Shown here: one piece after another, positions 50,723-59,226 of the stretch | Layout: every line of letters starts with the position of its first letter | How positions within the stretch are numbered: position 1 is the first letter of the stretch | NCBI RefSeq assembly: GCF_014204865.1 | Contig: NZ_JACHMG010000001.1 | Span: 3,684,501 to 3,748,500, forward strand | DNA from: Amycolatopsis jiangsuensis | Lineage (GTDB): Bacteria > Actinomycetota > Actinomycetes > Mycobacteriales > Pseudonocardiaceae | DNA length: 64,000 nucleotides | Direction: 5' to 3' | Program-made: the position numbers and the translations under genes | The notes under the pieces: model-generated | What the model was told of the DNA's origin: nothing | What the model saw: the letters and a program-made list of their open reading frames with translations, nothing else | Database searches by the model: none

Positions 50723-52123
50723 ATGACACAGACAGCCGCGGCGCGGCGGCCCATCAACAGGACCACGTTGTACTTCTTCGGCGCACTGGGCGGCATCCTG
50801 TTCGGTTACGACCTCGGGGTCATTTCCGGGGTGTTGCCGTTCATCGGGAAGGTCTGGGACCTGACCGGCTGGGACAAGGGCGTGATCACCGCCAGCATCT
50901 CGGTGGGTGCGGTCGTCGGCGCGCTCTTCTCGGGTCGACTCAACGAGAAACTGGGCAGGCGCCGGACGATCATGGTGGCCGCGGTGATCGTCATCGTGGG
51001 CACCGCGGCGGCGACCTTCTCGCCGTCGTTCGGCCTGCTGATCGTGTCGCGGCTGGTGATCGGCGTGGGTATCGGGTTCTCGTCGTCGACCGTGCCGACG
51101 TACCTGTCGGAGCTGGCGCCGGCCCGGTTGCGTGGCGCGATGGGTGCGCTGAACCAGATCTTCATCGTGCTCGGCATCCTGATCGCGTTCCTGGTGAGCT
51201 ACGGGCTGGGCTCGTCGGAGAACTGGCGCGCGATGTTCGCCGGCGCGGTCGTGCCGGCGGCGATTCTGTTGGTGGGCTTGATGTTCCTGCCGGAAACGCC
51301 GCGCTGGCTGGTCGCGAACGGGCATGAGGAACAGGCCCGCGCGGTGCTGGTGAGCTCGCACGGTTCGGCGGTGAACGTCGACGAGGAGATCGGCACGATC
51401 CGCGAGGTCATCCGGCTGGACACGGAATCGGCGAAGACCCGTTTCCGCGATCTGGTGACGCCGATGGTGCGCCCGATGCTGGTGGTGGCCCTGCTGCTGG
51501 CGATCGGTCAGCAGTTCAGCGGCGTGAACGCGGTCAACGCGTACTTCCCGACCATGCTGATCGGCCTCGGGTTCGCGACGCAGGCGGCGCTGCTGTCCGG
51601 GGTGTTGCTGGGCGTGACGAAGTTCCTGTTCACCGCGTGGGTGGTTTTCGTGGTGGACCGCTGGGGCCGCAAACCGCTGCTGCTCATCGGCAACGTGATC
51701 ATGGTACTGACGCTGGTCACCGCCGGCTTCGTGGTGATCGGGGTCGAGGACACCGGAACCAAGGGCGTCCTGATGCTGATCGCGATGGTGCTGTACTTGG
51801 TCGGCTACGAACTCGGCTGGGGCGCCGTGGTGTGGGTGATGATGTCGGAGGTGTTCCCGCTCAAGGCGCGCGCCGCCGGCATGGGCGTGAGCAGCGTCGT
51901 CCTGTGGGCCGCGACCGGCATCATCAGCGCCGTGTTCCCGATCATCTCGGACCCCGGAGCCCTCGGCATCGGCGGCTCGATGTTCCTTTTCGCCGGCATC
52001 AACGTCGTCCTGTTCGCCCTGACGAAGTGGCTGGTCCCGGAAACGAAGGGCCGCAGCCTGGAGCAAATCGAACTGGACCTCCGAGGCCGCCACAACGCCC
52101 GGACCGACACCCAAGCCGCCTGA
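50723..52123 (+). CDS. Sugar:proton symporter (MFS sugar porter, GalP/XylE type)
   Basis: 466 residues from ATG 50723. Twelve hydrophobic helices and all family signatures are present: FFGALGGILFGYDLGVISG, GRRRTIM, PETPRWLVANG, GQQFSGVNAVNAYFPTM, DRWGRKPLLLIG and PETKGRSLEQIE. It imports a hexose or pentose with H+. Long 5' region and a strong terminator indicate a single-gene unit. The open frame extends upstream to 50480 but that part is not transporter-like. Confidence 0.95.
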   Translation: MTQTAAARRPINRTTLYFFGALGGILFGYDLGVISGVLPFIGKVWDLTGWDKGVITASISVGAVVGALFSGRLNEKLGRRRTIMVAAVIVIVGTAAATFSPSFGLLIVSRLVIGVGIGFSSSTVPTYLSELAPARLRGAMGALNQIFIVLGILIAFLVSYGLGSSENWRAMFAGAVVPAAILLVGLMFLPETPRWLVANGHEEQARAVLVSSHGSAVNVDEEIGTIREVIRLDTESAKTRFRDLVTPMVRPMLVVALLLAIGQQFSGVNAVNAYFPTMLIGLGFATQAALLSGVLLGVTKFLFTAWVVFVVDRWGRKPLLLIGNVIMVLTLVTAGFVVIGVEDTGTKGVLMLIAMVLYLVGYELGWGAVVWVMMSEVFPLKARAAGMGVSSVVLWAATGIISAVFPIISDPGALGIGGSMFLFAGINVVLFALTKWLVPETKGRSLEQIELDLRGRHNARTDTQAA

Positions 52124-52168
52124 GCAGCTTTTGGGCTGGATTGGCCTGACGGAGAACAGATAGTGGGG

Positions 52169-52195
52169 AAAGCCGCCTGGATGCCAGGCGGCTTT
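52169..52195 (+). terminator. Strong hairpin terminator after the sugar transporter
   Basis: AAAGCCGCCTGG and CCAGGCGGCTTT form a perfect 12-bp stem with a 3-nt loop, ending in TTT-C-T, 46 bp after the stop codon. Confidence 0.92.
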
Positions 52196-52369
52196 CTCGC
52201 GTGATCGTTCGAGCAGGAACCGGCCGCCTGCCCCGCCACTTCCGCATCGCGGCCCGCGCCGGCGGTCGCGGCGACACCCGGTCCACTTCGGACAAGGCAC
52301 GACGGACGGCCCTTGGCATCGCCCCGCGCCCGGTGCTGTACTGCCGCACAGGACGTGAGGAGGTGCGGC

Positions 52370-53062
52370 ATGCTCGAGCCGGAACTCCCCGGAGCGCCGT
52401 TCCCGCCACCGCGCCCGGGCCGGCACCGGCTGCCCGAACCCACGGAACAACGACCGCTCGGACAGCACCCGGCCGGGCAGCCACCGGTCGGGCAGCCGGC
52501 GCCCAGGCGGCAATCAGCCGGACAGCCACCACCCGGGCAGCCGCTGGCGGGGCGGCGACGGGTCGGTTCGGCAGGGGTCGAGGTCGGGCACACGGGTGCC
52601 GTGGAGTCGCCTTGGACGGGTCACCAGGAGTTCGAGCGTCAGGGAACCGTTGGGTCTGTGGATCCGGGACCGTTGCCGGATGTCGAGGTGCAGACCGGTG
52701 CCGACGTACGGCGTGACCTCGAAGGGTTACCCGGCAGAGAAATCCCGGCGAGTGGCGACCCGCGGCACAGCGCGGGAGGCGATCCGGCACTCGAGGCATT
52801 GCTCTCGACCACTGGACTCGGGCTGCGGTTACAACGGTTGTTGCGGGCACCGTACGACCGAGCCTGCGCGTTGTGTGGGGACACGATGGCGGTCGCCGAG
52901 TTGGCTGCTCGGCTGGAATTGCCCGTCGAGGACACCCGCGCGATCGTCGGCGAACTGGTCGACGGGCGGCTTCTCGTGGTGTATCCGCCCATCGGGAGCT
53001 ACCCGCCGGACGCTTGGCGGGAAGCACTCGACCTGATGCTCAGCCGGCTGTCCGAGTTGTGA
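52370..53062 (+). CDS. Hypothetical protein with Pro/Gln-rich N-terminus and DUF742-like winged-helix C-terminus
   Basis: 230 residues from ATG 52370, preceded by a strong GAGGAGG site. Residues 1-150 are low complexity, residues about 155-225 look like a winged helix: ALCGDTMAVAELAARLELPV, EDTRAIVGELVDGRLLVVYP, resembling the C-terminus of DUF742 (CvnC) proteins of actinomycete conservons. No roadblock, Ras-like GTPase or kinase neighbour completes a conservon, so the assignment is tentative. Converges with the dinB fragment 20 bp away. Confidence 0.68.
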   Translation: MLEPELPGAPFPPPRPGRHRLPEPTEQRPLGQHPAGQPPVGQPAPRRQSAGQPPPGQPLAGRRRVGSAGVEVGHTGAVESPWTGHQEFERQGTVGSVDPGPLPDVEVQTGADVRRDLEGLPGREIPASGDPRHSAGGDPALEALLSTTGLGLRLQRLLRAPYDRACALCGDTMAVAELAARLELPVEDTRAIVGELVDGRLLVVYPPIGSYPPDAWREALDLMLSRLSEL

Positions 53063-53082
53063 GACCGGTGCCCGGCCGTGAG

Positions 53083-53964
53083 TCAGTCCGGCAGCATGGG
53101 CATCTCCACTCCGGGATCGTGGCGCAACAGGGCGGCCCGGGTCACCGCCGCGGCCCCGAACCGATCGCGGACGCTGTCCATCGCGACGTCCAGCGGATCG
53201 GCAGGCGCCGACCGAGCGGACGTGCCCGACCGAGCAGACGAGGCGGGCGAGGGAGAAGATCGAAACGACGAAACGGGCTTCGGTGGCTGCGCGTCCGCCT
53301 GGAGGCCAGACCTCGACAGCGGAGCGGAACCCGTCGAAGCCGAGCCCCGTGGCGACCTCGGCGATGGGTCGGGTACCGATGCCGGGTTGGACTCCACAAG
53401 CGGGATGGCCGTCACCGGTGCCGGAATGGGCGTCACCGACGGGTGGGACGTCGACGGCAGTCCGACCGCCGGAGGCGAGGTGAACGTCGGTGGCGAGGTG
53501 AACGTCGGTGGTTGAGCGGACGTCGTCGGTTGAGCGGACGTCGGTGGTTGTGTGGGCGTCGTCGGCGCAGCATGCATCGGCGGCACGGACCTCGCCGGCG
53601 CAGCAGACGTCGGCAACGCAACGAGTCCCGGCTCAGCAAACTTCGGCGGCGCAGCATCCCTCGACGCAACGGACCTAGACGGCGCAACCCGCGACGACGC
53701 CTGCGCAGACCTCGTCGGGTCAGCGTGCCTCGCCGGCTCAGCGGACGTCGGCGGCACAACGTGCGTCGGCTGGCCGGACATCGGCGACTCAGCAAACCTC
53801 GGCCGCGCAACGTTCATCGGCAGCGCGACGAGTCTCGACTCAGCAAACGTCGGCGGCGCAGCATCCCTCGACGCAACGGACCTAGACGGCGCAACCCGCG
53901 ACGACGCCTGCGCAGACCTCGTCGGGTCAGCGTGCCTCGCCGGCTCAGCGGACGTCGGCGGCAC
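53083..53964 (-). pseudogene. dinB: Detached, frameshifted C-terminal part of DinB
   Basis: In this frame the low-complexity Ala/Pro/Ser/Thr linker (units such as RHADPTRSAQASSRVAPSRS) leads to PLDVAMDSVRDRFGAAAVTR and a final MPMLPD, the conserved C-terminal tail of actinobacterial DinB polymerases. The tail is the end of the upstream polymerase gene, displaced by a 1-nt frame change near 54031-54042. Without that change the gene would encode about 775 residues, against about 400-480 usually. No independent start with a ribosome site is evident. Confidence 0.8.
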
Positions 53965-53970
53965 AACGTG
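53642..53970. repeat. Exact 122-bp direct repeat within the DinB linker
   Basis: 53642-53763 is identical to 53849-53970, 207 bp apart (69 codons, so the reading frame is kept). Similarity extends further on both sides with scattered differences. It lies in a longer field of 12-18-bp degenerate units covering about 53500-54260. The perfect identity points to recent duplication. Confidence 0.93.
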
Positions 53971-55409
53971 TGTCGGCTGAGCAGCGCGCCTCGGCTGGCC
54001 GGACGTCGGCGACTCAGCAAACTTCGCCGGAGCAACTGCCTCGTCAACTCAGCAGACGTCGCCGATACAACGGGCCCCGACGACTCAGCGAACCTCGGCG
54101 GCACAACGAGCCTCGTCAGCTCGGCAGAACTCGCGGGCGGCGCAGCGTGCCTCGTCGGCGCAACGGGCGACGGCTGAGCAACGGGCCTCGGCGGCTGAGC
54201 AACGTGCCTCGACGGTGGAACGGGCGACGGCGGAAGGACTGCCGCCGGAGGTGAAGTTGTCGCTGACCTGGCGCTCGCCGGTGTTGCAGCTCTCGCTGGT
54301 AGGGCGTCTGCCGATGGTGGAAGGGGCGTCGGCTGGAGGGTGTCGAAAGGGAGCGTCAGCTGGACTGCGTGGGGGCTGTCCAGGTTCGTCAGCGACAGGC
54401 CCAGCAGCGTCAGCCCTCGGTCGTGGATCGTGGGCTCGGCGGCGGACAGCAGGGCACATGCTGCTGCCAGGAGGGTGGCCGTGTGGTCGGTGCATTCTCC
54501 CAGCTTGCGCGAACGCGTGGCGCGGGTGAAGTCGGCGAATCGCAGGCGGAGCACCACCGTGCGGCACACCCGTGACGCCGCGCGGAGGCGGCGGGACAGT
54601 CGGTCCACAATGGACATCAGTATCTCGTCCAGCTCGGCCCGGGAACGTCTTCGGCGGCCGAGTGCCCGCTGCGCACCCATCGAACGGCGGCGCCGCGCCG
54701 GCTGGACCGCGCGTGGATCACGACCGTGGGCAAGGAGATGCAGATGCCGGCCGGCGCCGGGACCCAGCAGGGACACCAGATCCACCTCCGGCAGCAGCGC
54801 CACCTCCCGCACGGTGGTGACGCCGAGCGCCCGCAGCTTCGCCGACGTCACCTTCCCCACTCCCCACAGCCGCTCCACCGGCAGCGGGTGCAGGAACTCC
54901 AGCTCTCCCTCCGGCGGCACCACCAGCAGCCCGTCCGGCTTCGCCACCGCGCTGGCCACCTTCGCGAGGAACTTGGTGCGCGCCACCCCGACCGTGATCG
55001 GCAGCCCGACCTGCGCCAGCACCTCCGCACGCAGCCGCGTCGCGATCTCCGACGGTCGCCCTGCGATCCGCCGCAGACCGCCGACGTCGAGGAACGCCTC
55101 GTCGATGGACACGCCCTCGACCACGGGCGTGGTCCGCCGGAACACCTCGAACACGGCTTTGCTCGCCGCGCTGTACACCGGCATACGCGGCGGCACCACC
55201 ACCGCCTGCGGGCACAGCCGCCGAGCCTGCGCACCACCCATGGCGGTGCGCACGCCGAGCGCCTTCGCCTCGTAACTCGCGGCCAGCACCACGCCGCCGC
55301 CGACGATCACCGGCCGGCCACGCAGCCGGGGCGCGTCACGCTGCTCGACCGACGCGTAGAACGCGTCGAGGTCGGCATGCAGGATCGGTCCTTCGTTCGT
55401 CACGAACAC
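53814..55409 (-). CDS. dinB: DNA polymerase IV (Y-family DinB), catalytic part plus frameshifted tail
   Basis: Open frame of 531 residues. HADLDAFYASVEQRD (near 11-25) and GVSIDEAFLDVGG (near 98-110) supply the three catalytic acidic residues; GVGKVTSAKLRALGV is the thumb helix-hairpin-helix; the little finger follows (about 240-340). QLTLPF near residue 350 is a canonical beta-clamp-binding motif. From about residue 458 the frame slips into Arg-rich sequence and ends at 53814, while the family tail continues in another frame. Catalysis and clamp binding should survive. It does error-prone lesion bypass. GTG 55409 and GTG 55403 are both possible starts; a LexA box overlaps them. Confidence 0.88.
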   Translation of the reverse strand: MFVTNEGPILHADLDAFYASVEQRDAPRLRGRPVIVGGGVVLAASYEAKALGVRTAMGGAQARRLCPQAVVVPPRMPVYSAASKAVFEVFRRTTPVVEGVSIDEAFLDVGGLRRIAGRPSEIATRLRAEVLAQVGLPITVGVARTKFLAKVASAVAKPDGLLVVPPEGELEFLHPLPVERLWGVGKVTSAKLRALGVTTVREVALLPEVDLVSLLGPGAGRHLHLLAHGRDPRAVQPARRRRSMGAQRALGRRRRSRAELDEILMSIVDRLSRRLRAASRVCRTVVLRLRFADFTRATRSRKLGECTDHTATLLAAACALLSAAEPTIHDRGLTLLGLSLTNLDSPHAVQLTLPFDTLQPTPLPPSADALPARAATPASARSATTSPPAAVLPPSPVPPSRHVAQPPRPVAQPSPVAPTRHAAPPASSAELTRLVVPPRFAESSGPVVSATSAELTRQLLRRSLLSRRRPASRGALLSRHTLCRRRPLSRRGTLTRRGLRRRRRGLRRLGPLRRGMLRRRRLLSRDSSRCR

Positions 55410-55416
55410 ATGTTCG
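55403..55416 (-). promoter_or_regulatory. LexA/SOS box over the dinB start
   Basis: CGAACACATGTTCG matches the actinobacterial SOS consensus CGAACRNRYGTTCG at every defined position. It covers GTG 55409 and ends at GTG 55403, so LexA binding would directly block a very short-leader transcript. This predicts damage induction of dinB. Confidence 0.85.
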
Positions 55417-55461
55417 CATCGAAGTACGACAAAAACCGGGGATCTGCCACCCGAACGGGCT

Positions 55462-55478
55462 AAAAACCGCCTCGGCGG
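55462..55478 (-). terminator. Hairpin plus T-run after the Ser/Thr kinase
   Basis: On the minus strand CCGCC-GA-GGCGG is followed directly by TTTTT, 8 bp after the kinase stop; the actual stem is probably 4 bp with a 4-nt loop. One of the few places here with a T-run. Confidence 0.6.
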
Positions 55479-55485
55479 GCCGCGG

Positions 55486-57255
55486 TCACTTGCTCTCCAC
55501 CTCGATCTTCCAGACGCCGTCTTGCTGCACCATGGTGTAGGTGTGGTGCTGGACCGTGGTGCTGCCGTTCCGGCGGCGGTAGGTGATCTGAGCGCTGAGC
55601 GTGTTGCTGCCGGTGACCTTGACGTCGTTCGCGGACACCGAGGAGAACCCGTCCCAGAAATCGGAGTAACTCTCGAATGTCTGGTTGCGCTCAGCGCGGA
55701 ACTTGTCGCTGAGCATCGTCCAGCTCACCTTCAAGTTCGTGGGGATCTGCGAGAAGTAGCTACGCAGCGCCGCGGACATCGCTTCGGGCGACGAATCGGC
55801 GGAACTCGACGAGACCGGCGGGCTCGAGGAAGACGAGGACACCGGAGGGGAACTGCTCGGCGTGGACACGGGCGCCGACGTCGACGGCGCGGGAGCCGGG
55901 GGGTTCGCGACCGGGTCCGGCTGGTCCTGCCTGCGCGTGAGCACGACGGTGAGGAGCACGGCGAGCACCACGACCAGTGCGCCCGCCCCGGCGAGGATCA
56001 TCGCGCGACGTCTTCGATCGGCCGGCAGCGAGGCCGTGTCCCCCGGCGCGCCACCGGCGGTCGAACCGGATGCAGCATCCGGACCGGGTGAACCGGCCGC
56101 GGAGGCCGCAGCACCGTGCGTGGCATCGAAGGTAGGCGCTCCTCCAGCGGCATCGCTCGCCGCAGAAGCCGGGCCGGTCACACCTGCACCAGCGCCCGAG
56201 TCACCGGCGGCCGAGCCCGCCACGCCTGCACCCGAGCCCGCCACGCCCGCTCCAGCGGCCGAGTCACCGGCACCCGCTACCCCCGCGCCCGAGCCCCATT
56301 CCCCACCACCGGCAGCCGAGCCGACACCGTGCCCACCCGCGGCGGAGCCCCAACGCCCACGGCCACCCGGCAGCACGGTCATCGGTGCGGTCTTCGGCAG
56401 CGTCGGCGGTTCGGGGACCGTCACGACCGGCGTGACGCCTCCGTCGAGCGCGCGCAGTTCGGTGACCACCTCCGCCATCGACGGACGGTCGTCGGGCTTC
56501 AGTTCGAGCAGTTTCAGCAGCAGCGGTTCGAGCTTCCCCGCCTGCTTCGGCGGGGTGATCGACCCGCTGGAAACCCGGTACAGCAAGGCGATCGCGTTGT
56601 CCGACGTACCGAACGGCGGCGCGCCTTCCACCGCCATGTACACCGTGGCACCGAGCGCGAACACGTCGGAGGCGAACGTGGCCTCCTCGCCACGGGCGAC
56701 TTCCGGCGCGAGGAACGCCGGCGTCCCGGAGATCTCCCCGGTCGCGGTGAGCGTGACGTCACCCATCGCGCGGGAGATGCCGAAGTCGGTGACCTTGACC
56801 GTGCCGTCGTCGCCGAGCAGCACGTTGCCCGGTTTGACGTCGCGGTGCACCACGCCGGCCCGATGCGCGGCGGCCAGCACGCCCGCCAGCTGCACCGCGA
56901 TCGGGATGACCTCCTCGACGCCGAGCGGGCCGTCCTCGTGCAGTTTCACCGACAGGCTGCGCGAGGGCAGGTATTCCATGATCAGCCACGGCCGGTCCTC
57001 GTACTCGACCACGTTGAACACGGAGATCGCGTTGGGATGCTGCAGCCGGGCCGCGATGCGTGCCTCGCGCATGGCACGGTTCTTGGCCTCTTCGACCTTG
57101 TCCTCGCCCTGGTTGACGGGCATGAGGAGTTCCTTCACCGCGACGATCCGGCCGAGGATCTTGTCCTCACCCCGCCAGACCATGCCCATGGCACCGCTGC
57201 CGACGAGTTCGACGAGCTCGTAGCGACCGGCGACCTGCCGGCTCTCCTCGGTCAA
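55486..57255 (-). CDS. Transmembrane Ser/Thr protein kinase (PknB-like)
   Basis: 589 residues from TTG 57255, with GAGGGG upstream. Kinase domain residues about 10-265: GSGAMGMV glycine loop, VAVKEL lysine, HRDVKPGNVLL catalytic loop, TDFGISRAMG, GTPAFLAPE. A long Ala/Gly/Ser-rich linker (about 300-415) leads to one membrane helix (about 420-443), a Pro/Ser stalk, and an extracellular C-terminal domain of about 100 residues resembling an NTF2-like fold (NLKVSWTMLSDKFRAERNQT). Typical of actinobacterial sensor kinases, signalling from the envelope. It is divergent from an MFS gene. Confidence 0.93.
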   Translation of the reverse strand: MTEESRQVAGRYELVELVGSGAMGMVWRGEDKILGRIVAVKELLMPVNQGEDKVEEAKNRAMREARIAARLQHPNAISVFNVVEYEDRPWLIMEYLPSRSLSVKLHEDGPLGVEEVIPIAVQLAGVLAAAHRAGVVHRDVKPGNVLLGDDGTVKVTDFGISRAMGDVTLTATGEISGTPAFLAPEVARGEEATFASDVFALGATVYMAVEGAPPFGTSDNAIALLYRVSSGSITPPKQAGKLEPLLLKLLELKPDDRPSMAEVVTELRALDGGVTPVVTVPEPPTLPKTAPMTVLPGGRGRWGSAAGGHGVGSAAGGGEWGSGAGVAGAGDSAAGAGVAGSGAGVAGSAAGDSGAGAGVTGPASAASDAAGGAPTFDATHGAAASAAGSPGPDAASGSTAGGAPGDTASLPADRRRRAMILAGAGALVVVLAVLLTVVLTRRQDQPDPVANPPAPAPSTSAPVSTPSSSPPVSSSSSSPPVSSSSADSSPEAMSAALRSYFSQIPTNLKVSWTMLSDKFRAERNQTFESYSDFWDGFSSVSANDVKVTGSNTLSAQITYRRRNGSTTVQHHTYTMVQQDGVWKIEVESK

Positions 57256-57389
57256 CGGAAAACCCCTCGATGCGACGATTCACGGACGGCGACCTCCCAG
57301 TTTTCCACGAACCGGCCCGGGCGCCTCCGACGACCCACCCCGGCCCGCGGGGGTTGCTCCGAGTGCCCGCGCCAGGACAGGCTGAGCAC

Positions 57390-58622
57390 ATGACCACCAC
57401 GGCACCGTCGTTCCGGAACGTGTTCGGTGTCGGGGAATTCCGCGCGTTGTGGGTGGCTCATGTGCTGTCCGTGGCCGGAGATCAACTGGCCAGGGTGGCG
57501 CTGACGGTGCTCGTGTTCGACCGTACCGAGTCCGCCGGCTGGGCCGCCGGAACGTACGCGCTGACCTATCTGCCGGATCTGCTCGGTGGCGCGCTCGGCG
57601 GCCTGGCGGACCGGTTCCCGCGCCGTTCGGTGCTCGTGGTGGCCGACGTGCTGCGTGCGGTGCTCGTCGCGGCGATGGCGATCCCCGCCATCCCGTGGCC
57701 GCTCGCCGCGGGGCTGCTCGTGCTCGTGCAACTGGCGGCCGGTCCGTTTCAGGCGGCACGCCAAGCGGTGCTGCCGGACCTGCTGGGCGAGGAGAAACTG
57801 CCGACCGGACAGGCGATCCTGTCCTCGACCTACCAGGCGGCCCTCGTCGTGGGCTTCGGCGCGGGCGCGGCCGTGGTGACGTGGCTGGGGGTGTCCGGCG
57901 CGCTCTGGGTGGACGCGGTCACCTTCGCCGTGTCGGCGGCCGCGTTGCGCTGGGGGCTGCGGCCGTATCCGGTCACGACGGTCGTCGAACGCACGCCACA
58001 GTGGGCTTCGCTGGTCGCCGGCTGCCGGCTCGTCGCCCGGGACCGGAAACTGCGATCGCTGCTGGCGATCGCGTGTTGCTGCGGGTTCTACGTGGTCCCC
58101 GAAGGACTGGCCGTGCCGGTGGCGGCGCAGCTCGGCGGCACCGGGGTGCTCGGCTGGCTGCTGGTTGCCAACCCGGTCGGCACGCTGCTGGGCGCGCTGC
58201 TGATCAGCCGTCTGCCGAGGGCACGGCAGATCCGCTGGCTCGGTCCGCTCGCCGTGGCCAGCAGCCTGGTGCTGCTGCCCACCGGCTGGACGCCCGCGTT
58301 GCCGGTGCTGGTCGTGCTGTGGACGGTGTCCGGCGCCTGCTCCGCGCACGACCTGATCACGCAGGTGCAGTACAGCCTCGCCGCACCACCCGGGCAACGC
58401 GGCCAGGTGATCGGCGTGGCGATCGCCGCCCTGCGCGCGGCACAGGGTCTCGGCATCATCGTCGCGGGAGCACTGACGCAGGCGTTCACGCCGACGACAG
58501 TGGTCGCGATCGCGGGCGTCGCGGGTGCGCTGTGCGCAGCCGTGGCCGGCACCGCGTGGGCCCGCGCGGTGCGGCCCCGCCGAAGTCCCCTCGACGGGGC
58601 CACGCCACCTCCGGCGCAGTGA
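57390..58622 (+). CDS. MFS exporter (DHA3/EntS-like)
   Basis: 410 residues from ATG 57390, with about twelve hydrophobic helices. FGVGEFRALWVAHVLSVAGDQ and DRFPRRSVLVVADVLRA fit the DHA3 group that includes macrolide and enterobactin exporters. Single gene, divergent from the kinase; converges on the micro-cistron array, whose last member ends 19 bp beyond its stop. An exporter of the array's peptides or of the distant siderophore would be speculation. Confidence 0.88.
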   Translation: MTTTAPSFRNVFGVGEFRALWVAHVLSVAGDQLARVALTVLVFDRTESAGWAAGTYALTYLPDLLGGALGGLADRFPRRSVLVVADVLRAVLVAAMAIPAIPWPLAAGLLVLVQLAAGPFQAARQAVLPDLLGEEKLPTGQAILSSTYQAALVVGFGAGAAVVTWLGVSGALWVDAVTFAVSAAALRWGLRPYPVTTVVERTPQWASLVAGCRLVARDRKLRSLLAIACCCGFYVVPEGLAVPVAAQLGGTGVLGWLLVANPVGTLLGALLISRLPRARQIRWLGPLAVASSLVLLPTGWTPALPVLVVLWTVSGACSAHDLITQVQYSLAAPPGQRGQVIGVAIAALRAAQGLGIIVAGALTQAFTPTTVVAIAGVAGALCAAVAGTAWARAVRPRRSPLDGATPPPAQ

Positions 58623-58641
58623 TCCGCGGGGTCGGGTGACC

Positions 58642-58665
58642 TCAGGTCCAGTTGTTGTCACGCAT
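58642..58665 (-). CDS. Micro-cistron 9: MRDNNWT
   Basis: Last member of the array: ATG, seven residues, TGA. SD GAGGAGGTGAAAGGC before the ATG. It ends 19 bp from the convergent MFS stop, and no gene follows on the same strand for 1.3 kb. Confidence 0.65.
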   Translation of the reverse strand: MRDNNWT

Positions 58666-58708
58666 GCCTTTCACCTCCTCGACGGCACGTTTCCGGGACG
58701 GCGACCGC

Positions 58709-58735
58709 TCACCGGGTCCAGTTGTTGTCACGCAT
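58709..58735 (-). CDS. Micro-cistron 8: MRDNNWTR
   Basis: Eight codons then TGA. SD GGAAGGAGG, 5 nt from ATG. Its final Arg is CGG where four other copies use CGC, a silent difference. Confidence 0.65.
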   Translation of the reverse strand: MRDNNWTR

Positions 58736-58782
58736 CCGGGCCTCCTTCCGCACGCAGAGCAAACCGGGCGGACGTACGGGCT

Positions 58783-58809
58783 TCAGCGGGTCCAGTTGTT
58801 GTCGCGCAC
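58783..58809 (-). CDS. Micro-cistron 7: VRDNNWTR (GTG start)
   Basis: GTG replaces ATG with the remaining residues unchanged; Arg-2 is CGC. SD GAGGAGGTGAAACCC. The start-codon swap is a change that translation tolerates. Confidence 0.65.
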   Translation of the reverse strand: MRDNNWTR

Positions 58810-58847
58810 GGGTTTCACCTCCTCGCCACGAGACGGATCGAGTCTTT

Positions 58848-58874
58848 TCAGCGGGTCCAGTTGTTGTCACGCAT
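58848..58874 (-). CDS. Micro-cistron 6: MRDNNWTR
   Basis: Eight codons then TGA; Arg-2 is CGT. SD GAGGAGGTGCCCGG. The spacer upstream is nearly identical to that of micro-cistron 5, marking a recent duplication. Confidence 0.67.
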   Translation of the reverse strand: MRDNNWTR

Positions 58875-58915
58875 CCGGGCACCTCCTCTCTCGCAGAACC
58901 GGCCGGCCACTCGCT

Positions 58916-58942
58916 TCAGCGAGTCCAGTTGTTGTCACGCAT
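58916..58942 (-). CDS. Micro-cistron 5: MRDNNWTR
   Basis: Same peptide as its neighbours but Thr is ACT instead of ACC, a silent difference. SD AAGGGAGGTGGCCTGG. Confidence 0.67.
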   Translation of the reverse strand: MRDNNWTR

Positions 58943-58984
58943 CCAGGCCACCTCCCTTCTCACAGAACCGGCCGGCCATTCGCT

Positions 58985-59011
58985 TCAGCGGGTCCAGTTG
59001 TTGTCGCGCAT
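58985..59011 (-). CDS. Micro-cistron 4: MRDNNWTR
   Basis: Arg-2 is CGC, Thr ACC, final Arg CGC, then TGA. SD AAGGGAGGTGGCTACGG. Confidence 0.67.
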   Translation of the reverse strand: MRDNNWTR

Positions 59012-59053
59012 CCGTAGCCACCTCCCTTCTCGCAAAACGGCCAGCCTCCGGCC

Positions 59054-59086
59054 TCAGCAGGTCCAGTTGTTGTCCCGCAAGTCCAT
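59054..59086 (-). CDS. Micro-cistron 3: MDLRDNNWTC
   Basis: ATG-GAC-TTG then CGG and the common core, ending in Cys and TGA. SD AAGGGAGG with 4 nt to ATG 59086. TTG 59080 occupies the position of the ATG/GTG in other copies, so the ancestral start was probably there and the frame has been extended by two codons. Confidence 0.6.
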   Translation of the reverse strand: MDLRDNNWTC

Positions 59087-59134
59087 TTCGCCTCCCTTCG
59101 ATGACGTTCGGGCGCCGCGCGCGCGGCAGTTCGG

Positions 59135-59155
59135 TCACCAGTTGTTGTCCCGCAC
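59135..59155 (-). CDS. Micro-cistron 2: VRDNNW, six residues
   Basis: The shortest member: GTG, five more codons, TGA directly after Trp. SD GAGGAGGTGTCCACG. It defines the minimal conserved core and shows that the trailing Thr-Arg is dispensable. Confidence 0.63.
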   Translation of the reverse strand: MRDNNW

Positions 59156-59226
59156 CGTGGACACCTCCTCTCACCTGCGAAGACGGAAGTCTCGACCCGG
59201 GGTCGAGGCTCGAGCCGGTCGTCCGG

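Noticed and set aside
53083..54254. Plus-strand frames in the DinB repeat field, rich in Arg or Gly/Ala/Asp
   Set aside because: Reverse reading of the linker repeats; the DinB C-terminal tail on the minus strand explains the region.
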